Source: Saccharofermentans sp. (lineage in GTDB: Bacteria; Bacillota; Clostridia; Saccharofermentanales; Saccharofermentanaceae). Taken from it: DNA of 64,000 nucleotides. Where the stretch lies: the NCBI GenBank assembly GCA_016292145.1, contig JAEFBA010000003.1, positions 1 to 64,000 on the forward strand. The letters run 5' to 3'. Of this stretch, positions 59,000 to 64,000 are shown one piece after another (the first letter of the stretch is position 1; each line of letters starts with the position of its first letter). Made by a program: the position numbers and the translations under genes. The notes under the pieces were generated by a model that did not search any database, had not been told where the DNA came from, and saw nothing but the letters and a program-made list of their open reading frames with translations.

Positions 59000-59081
59000 C
59001 CGACTTATACCAACGCACAAGCACGACCGCTTTTGCGAAAAAACTGTTTATGTTGTAGTGGATCCTTGTAGCTTCCAGGAA

Positions 59082-59192
59082 CTATCCCGGGCCGCTGGGT
59101 TGGATCAGATCGGGCAGGATGGGAGCTTTCAATAAAGACAGCAGGATCATAACTACTGTTTCTCTTTTTATATGACCTTTTGTCTTTATCAT
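59082..59192 (-). CDS. Possible 36-aa micro-ORF MIKTKGHIKRETVVMILLSLLKAPILPDLIQPSGPG
   Basis: ATG preceded by gaggtgagagaa RBS; same orientation as mob module. Confidence 0.35.
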   Translation of the reverse strand: MIKTKGHIKRETVVMILLSLLKAPILPDLIQPSGPG

Positions 59193-59469
59193 TTCTCTCA
59201 CCTCGCTTTCTCCGGCAAGTTATAAGAACTTATGTTCGATTATGTACGGTTAGATTATATGAGGGTGGAAAACGGTTTGCAAGCCTTATTTTTCAAGGTG
59301 TCCCATAAATGGAACAGATGGATAAAAGTACGATTAATGGAACTTTCTGCCTGAGATAATATAAGTTTATAAAATTCTCGTATAGTAAAATTTGCATGAT
59401 GTAATTTATATATTCGAGAGGAAACTCTTAGTAGGGATAATCATCAGTTTAATTCTGCAATAGGAGAGA

Positions 59470-59501
59470 AGAACCAGCCCAGCCGAGGCTGGGCTGGTTC
59501 T
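59470..59501. terminator. Perfect 15-bp inverted repeat upstream of IS30 element (terminator-like, no strong T tract)
   Basis: agaaccagcccagcc-ga-ggctgggctggttct. Confidence 0.45.
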
Positions 59502-59530
59502 GAAGTTTCTGACATTGTATATTCTGTAGA

Positions 59531-60900
59531 GTTACCGTCTGCCAAAAGGAGGCAGAAATGAACGAGTATGGTTTTGGACAGCTATCCTTCTCAGAGAGGG
59601 TGGCTATTGAAACGGGAATATGCAAAGGAGAAACATTCAGACAGATTGCAAAAAGAATTGGAAGACATCCATCGACAGTCTCTCATGAAATAAAAACGAA
59701 CAGGACATTCATTCGCGGACATTTCTATTTTGGCAATGACTGCCGCTTTGCAAGAAATTGCAAGATAAAAGGCCTTTGTGATTCCGCTTGCAACTACGGA
59801 TGCAGGAATTGCCGAAGTCACAACTGCAAGGAATATTGCGACAGATACATCTCGTCCGATTGCGCGAGACCCAAACAGTATCCCTACGTCTGTAATAACT
59901 GCGAAAGCAAAAAGCTGTGTCACAAGACAAAATATTTCTACAGCGCGAAGTATGCGGAAGCAGCAGTTACAAGGCGAAGATCTGAGAGCCGGAAAGGCAT
60001 CAGATTATCAGAAGAACAATTCAGCGAAATGGATAAGTTAATAACCAAGTACGTTAAGAAAGGCCAGCCGTTAGCGCACATATACGCTGAACATGAACAG
60101 GAACTTCCTGTGTGTCTTCGGAGCATATACAACTATATAGATTCCGGAGAGATGACGATTAAGAACATCGACCTAAGGCGCAAGACTTCTTATCGGAAAC
60201 GCCAAGGAAACAAGCCTAAAGTCTCATTCAATCAGGAATACCGCAGTGGCAGGACTTATGTAGACTACGAATATGAATGCAAGCACGGATATATAAGTGA
60301 GGCCATGACGGTTCAGATGGATACCGTAAAAGGAAGAAGAGAAGCAGGCAAACGTCTTCTGACGATGATCTTCAGGAAGAATTCGGTAATGCTTATGTTC
60401 TTAATGCCAGACGGGACTTCTGCTTCCGTAAAGGGTGTATTTGACTATCTGGAGATTATGCTGGGAGATGAGACATTCAGGAATCTGTTCCCGGTATTTC
60501 TTACAGATAACGGCGGAGAATTCAAGAAGGTCAACGAACTGGAGTATGACGATGACTTGATGCCAAGAACCAGGATTTATTACTGCGATCCCATGGCTTC
60601 GTGGCAGAAGGCACAAATTGAGAAGAACCATGAATTCATCCGCTATGTCATTCCGAGAGGCAAGAGCCTTGATCCATATACGGACGATGACATAACGCTT
60701 CTTATGAATCACATAAACAGTGTCAAGCGTCCAAGCCTTGGAAATAAGGCACCTTACGAATTGATTGACGATGAAGACGAAGATATGCTCAAGCTGATGT
60801 ATCTATTAAAAATGGACCTCATCCCTGCGGACGAAGTCCAATTAACCTCTGACTTATTCAGACAAAAATAAGTAAGTCAGATTCTGTTGCAGACGGTAAC
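59531..60900 (+). mobile_element. IS30-family insertion sequence
   Basis: 12-bp perfect terminal inverted repeats gttaccgtctgc / gcagacggtaac flanking an intact IS30-type transposase. Confidence 0.8.
59558..60871 (+). CDS. IS30-family DDE transposase
   Basis: N-term HTH 'LSFSERVAIETGICKGETFRQIAKRIGRHPSTVSHEI'; DDE 'VQMDTVKGRR', 'FLTDNGGEF', 'KAQIEKNHEFIRYVIPRG'. Confidence 0.93.
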   Translation: MNEYGFGQLSFSERVAIETGICKGETFRQIAKRIGRHPSTVSHEIKTNRTFIRGHFYFGNDCRFARNCKIKGLCDSACNYGCRNCRSHNCKEYCDRYISSDCARPKQYPYVCNNCESKKLCHKTKYFYSAKYAEAAVTRRRSESRKGIRLSEEQFSEMDKLITKYVKKGQPLAHIYAEHEQELPVCLRSIYNYIDSGEMTIKNIDLRRKTSYRKRQGNKPKVSFNQEYRSGRTYVDYEYECKHGYISEAMTVQMDTVKGRREAGKRLLTMIFRKNSVMLMFLMPDGTSASVKGVFDYLEIMLGDETFRNLFPVFLTDNGGEFKKVNELEYDDDLMPRTRIYYCDPMASWQKAQIEKNHEFIRYVIPRGKSLDPYTDDDITLLMNHINSVKRPSLGNKAPYELIDDEDEDMLKLMYLLKMDLIPADEVQLTSDLFRQK

Positions 60901-61370
60901 CGGAACATACCATTACAAGTAAAAAGTGTGTCGCGTTTTCTTTTGCAAACCGATTCACGGCACGCTTGTTTGCTATGCGCGGTTTTTACCTAATCCAACA
61001 GATTTATCAGGATTATAGCATGGTTTTGAGCTCAGAAACGTCTTGTACGAGGTCAATTTTCGCGTTTTCGTTAGTTTGTGTATTTTCAGTAAGGTGTTAG
61101 TTTTTCATTCAAGGTTCGATTGTAATATGCAAGAGAACAATATAATCGTTAATTATTTTAATGAAAATCTCAAGTGATTTTTAGGAAATCAGCTCAATTC
61201 AGAACTTTGTAGACTTGTCCGATTAGTTCTGCTATGCCTAATCAGATTCATTTGCGCAGCAATTATGTAGCAATTTTGTAGCGTTTATGATTCATTTGGT
61301 CAGACAAAACATGCTGAAAGCCCTTTGAATAAAGCGATTGGCGAAATGCTACATTCTGATTTTCACCTAT

Positions 61371-61399
61371 TTGACAACGCGATTATGTCTGCATAGACT
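61371..61399 (+). promoter_or_regulatory. Promoter of XRE-TM gene
   Basis: TTGACA - 17 nt - TAGACT; about 12-nt predicted leader to ATG 61418. Confidence 0.65.
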
Positions 61400-61417
61400 G
61401 ATGATGTGGAGGCGCCT

Positions 61418-61885
61418 ATGAACGGTAAAAACATCATAAAGTATAGGGAAGACAACGGGATATCCCAGATAGAATTAGCCAATGAACTTGGTGTTGCCAG
61501 ATCCACATTATCTCGATGGGAGCAGAATAAAACAGTTCCTCGTGGTGAAGATTACGATCATTTACGCAAAATCATAGGCGATGAATATATTACCGACGAA
61601 GATCTTACCGAAGACAAGACGGCTATCGAGGCAATCGAAGTAGTGTCGGACAGAGTAGACAACATTTTATTTCAAGTAACACAAATTGAATCTAATCAAA
61701 GAAGCTTCGAGAATGAGGATAACAAGTCAAAGCTAAAGCACAGAAGAATAAGGACGGTTGCAATAATTGTTACATGCATAATCATACTTGCCATTGTTAT
61801 AGGAACATGGTTTTACCTGATGAATTATGGTTTTGGTGGCGATATAGTTGAGGGTTCTGTAGGAATTGAGGATGTAGATGATTGA
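61418..61885 (+). CDS. XRE-family HTH regulator with C-terminal transmembrane helix
   Basis: 'IIKYREDNGISQIELANELGVARSTLSRWEQNKTVPRGEDYDHLRKII'; TM 'TVAIIVTCIIILAIVIGTWFYLM'. Confidence 0.85.
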   Translation: MNGKNIIKYREDNGISQIELANELGVARSTLSRWEQNKTVPRGEDYDHLRKIIGDEYITDEDLTEDKTAIEAIEVVSDRVDNILFQVTQIESNQRSFENEDNKSKLKHRRIRTVAIIVTCIIILAIVIGTWFYLMNYGFGGDIVEGSVGIEDVDD

Positions 61886-61911
61886 GATAACAATTGAAAG
61901 GAGAAAATAAA

Positions 61912-61959
61912 ATGAGAAAAACAATTGGCGGTACAGATAAACATGCTATTTATACCTAA
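61912..61959 (+). CDS. Possible 15-aa peptide ORF MRKTIGGTDKHAIYT
   Basis: Strong SD (gaaaggagaaaataaaATG); followed by a hairpin. Confidence 0.35.
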   Translation: MRKTIGGTDKHAIYT

Positions 61960-61987
61960 TAATGAGTTGGTTAATAGGGCATAATTA

Positions 61988-62021
61988 ATTTCGGAGAGAA
62001 GCGCAAGCTTTTCTCCGAAAT
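61988..62021 (+). terminator. Long hairpin downstream of the 15-aa ORF (terminator/attenuator-like)
   Basis: atttcggagagaag-cgcaag-cttttctccgaaat (one G-T wobble). Confidence 0.5.
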
Positions 62022-62053
62022 ATCAGCAATATTCACATAGCATGGGGGCAATT

Positions 62054-64000
62054 ATGAGTGATAGGCTGATTGTAGTTACAAAGAAAATATTGGAGATGGT
62101 CATAGTTCTTTCGATAATGCTTTCGGTTGTTTCTTGCGATGCGGTATCTGTAGGGAACAACGGTAAGAGGAAAAGCGTTGTCGCAAAGAATGATCCTTGG
62201 TTTGAGGGGGAATTAGTAGATATTGATGTTAGTCAAGGTTTAGATCCAGACAGACGTTTAACTAACATGTTTCCTAAACTTGCCGGAGCGGATGAAAAAT
62301 TCATCGTTGTTTTAGCTGATGGCTCGTACAAGGTGGATGATTGGGGAACGATTAAGAGCAATTCAGATTATGTTATTAGAAATCTATTAATAATTGACAG
62401 AGCTACAAAGCAAACAGTTAAAATAATAGATTTGTATAGCCTGATTAAAGGTGATGATTATATAAATGCCGTGTCATACCAAAATGGAACGGCCGCTGTA
62501 AGAGCTGAATCATGGGATTCGAAAGCGAAGCAGTCAGTTGATAGAGAGTATACAATCGACATAGAGACAGAGACCGTAACCGGTTTCATTGATTATGGTG
62601 GTATAGATGATTTTTGGTTTAGAGGTTCTTACAAGGTCGGTAATTATAAAATAGATTCGCTTTATAGATATATGGTTGATGCGAACGAAAATCGATACTG
62701 GCTTTTAAGAATCACTTCTCCGGATGGAAATCAAACAGAGATTACTTTTGAAGATCAAGACGAACGGTATGATGAGCTTCCATCAATTTTTGCGTTAGAT
62801 GATAGCACTGCGCTTGTTCCAATTTACAGAAAACCAGAATATGTTTTTTATAAACTGGATCTTACGAATTGCAAGGCAACAAAGGCTGATTCAAAAGAAT
62901 TTCAATGGCTTGAGCCGGATAAGCTGCGCCGTGCATCGAACGGTTCTGACGGCAAAGTATATTTTACAACACGAAGAGGTATCAGTTCGCTCGATTTTGA
63001 GAACAAGAATGCAAAGCAAGTATTTGATTTTAATAACTGTAATGTAAACAGAAGATATATGGAGGATTTGGAAATTGCTGAATGTTCAGGGGATTCATTT
63101 TTGTTCTGTGGCAGCTATGACTCTTTAGACATGCGCTCCTCTAAATTTGTCAAAAACTATGCTGTTGTTGAATTAAAAAAGGCAAAGAAGAATCCTCATG
63201 CCGGAAAGAAGATAATAGAGTTGTGTTCATATGACGGATACTTGAACGGGACATTATATGATGCAATCATCAAATATAACGAGATTAGCAGCGACTATCA
63301 TATAGAATTCTCGGATCGCTACATCATGAATGCTTATTCTGATTTTGGCGATATAAACAGCAGTGATGAATATGATTCTGCTCTGCTTGGCGCGAACGGC
63401 AAATTGAGTGATGCGCTTGCCATGGACATCATGAACGGTGAAGGTCCTGATATCCTTATGAATACGAGCAGACTGGGTCAGCTTAACAATGATAACTTCC
63501 TGATTGATCTCTCGGTATATACTCAGGAACTGGATTCGAGCAAATACTACACCAACATAATAAACGGCGCGAAAACAGACGGAAAGCTGTATCAGATTCC
63601 GATAAGTTATACGATTGAAGGAATTCAGACATCTCCCGAATATGCAGGCAAGACAAAGATAGGTTTTACTCCGGGAGAGTATGAGAAATTCATATCAGAA
63701 GAACTTAACGGAAAAGATTTAATCGAGTCAGGCCAGGCGCTATATTTCACTAAGCTGTTTACCGGCATGAGTGATGAATTCATATCTGGCGGAAGAGTCA
63801 ATTTTAGCAGCTCAAAATTTGCAGATATTGCAGGATATGTTAAGGAAACTGTGCCTCGGAACAGCGCAGCGTGGAATACTATAACTGATGAAACTCAGCA
63901 AGACTCATATGAGACTGCAACGAAAGGTATTAGAACTGCAATCTATTGTAACTGTCCCGGCATCAGCGGTTATCTTATTAAGAGATATCAAATCAAGGAT
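62054..64000 (+). CDS. Large lipoprotein with C-terminal extracellular solute-binding (family 1-like) domain; 3' end beyond window
   Basis: ATG 62054 open for 649 codons to the window end (absent from the ORF track because no stop). Lipobox 'MLSVVSC'; 'LALAMDIMNGEGPDILMNTSRLGQLNNDNFLIDLSVY...KLYQIPISYTIEGIQTS' SBP-like. Confidence 0.7.
   Translation, partial: MSDRLIVVTKKILEMVIVLSIMLSVVSCDAVSVGNNGKRKSVVAKNDPWFEGELVDIDVSQGLDPDRRLTNMFPKLAGADEKFIVVLADGSYKVDDWGTIKSNSDYVIRNLLIIDRATKQTVKIIDLYSLIKGDDYINAVSYQNGTAAVRAESWDSKAKQSVDREYTIDIETETVTGFIDYGGIDDFWFRGSYKVGNYKIDSLYRYMVDANENRYWLLRITSPDGNQTEITFEDQDERYDELPSIFALDDSTALVPIYRKPEYVFYKLDLTNCKATKADSKEFQWLEPDKLRRASNGSDGKVYFTTRRGISSLDFENKNAKQVFDFNNCNVNRRYMEDLEIAECSGDSFLFCGSYDSLDMRSSKFVKNYAVVELKKAKKNPHAGKKIIELCSYDGYLNGTLYDAIIKYNEISSDYHIEFSDRYIMNAYSDFGDINSSDEYDSALLGANGKLSDALAMDIMNGEGPDILMNTSRLGQLNNDNFLIDLSVYTQELDSSKYYTNIINGAKTDGKLYQIPISYTIEGIQTSPEYAGKTKIGFTPGEYEKFISEELNGKDLIESGQALYFTKLFTGMSDEFISGGRVNFSSSKFADIAGYVKETVPRNSAAWNTITDETQQDSYETATKGIRTAIYCNCPGISGYLIKRYQIKD

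Noticed and set aside
62799-63047. 82-aa ORF in the track
   Set aside because: Out-of-frame ORF inside the long open lipoprotein frame starting at 62054.
1-64000. CRISPR arrays, rRNA operons, or clear defence islands
   Set aside because: No regularly spaced direct repeats, no rRNA-like sequence, and no recognisable defence genes found on reading both strands.

Overview
The window is mostly a chromosomal housekeeping segment of a low-GC, probably Clostridia/Oscillospiraceae-like bacterium. Lineage is inferred from the gene families only. Recognisable genes include carB fused in frame to dapF, queT, an Mrp-family ATPase, an ispF-like gene, ispD, radA, dapL, serA with a class-V aminotransferase, alaS, trmB, gap, ligA, dinB, an HU gene, hpt, a two-component system and a tRNA-Thr(TGT). 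From about 55.5 kb the content becomes accessory: a mobilizable-element module (xis-like, Rep/AAA ATPase, MOBP-type relaxase, RHH/MobC-like) next to the tRNA, an oriT-like hairpin region, an intact IS30-family element, and an XRE-TM regulator / tiny ORF / solute-binding lipoprotein locus running off the window. The strongest unexplained signal is a roughly 640-nt non-coding transcription unit at about 53117-53753 on the + strand. It has a TTGCGA-N17-TATTAT promoter, a 5' end complementary to its 3' end, many local hairpins, a purine-rich sequence and an intrinsic terminator. This is the architecture of the large ornate bacterial ncRNAs (ROOL/OLE/GOLLD-like). Other candidates for follow-up are the CarB-DapF fusion, a GH32-like protein lacking the catalytic Asp, a PP2C-like/TM/LysM-like protein, a receiver-less Spo0A-C-like protein and a cytidylate-kinase-like/nuclease-like fusion. 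All calls come from reading the sequence and the supplied translations; no database search was run.
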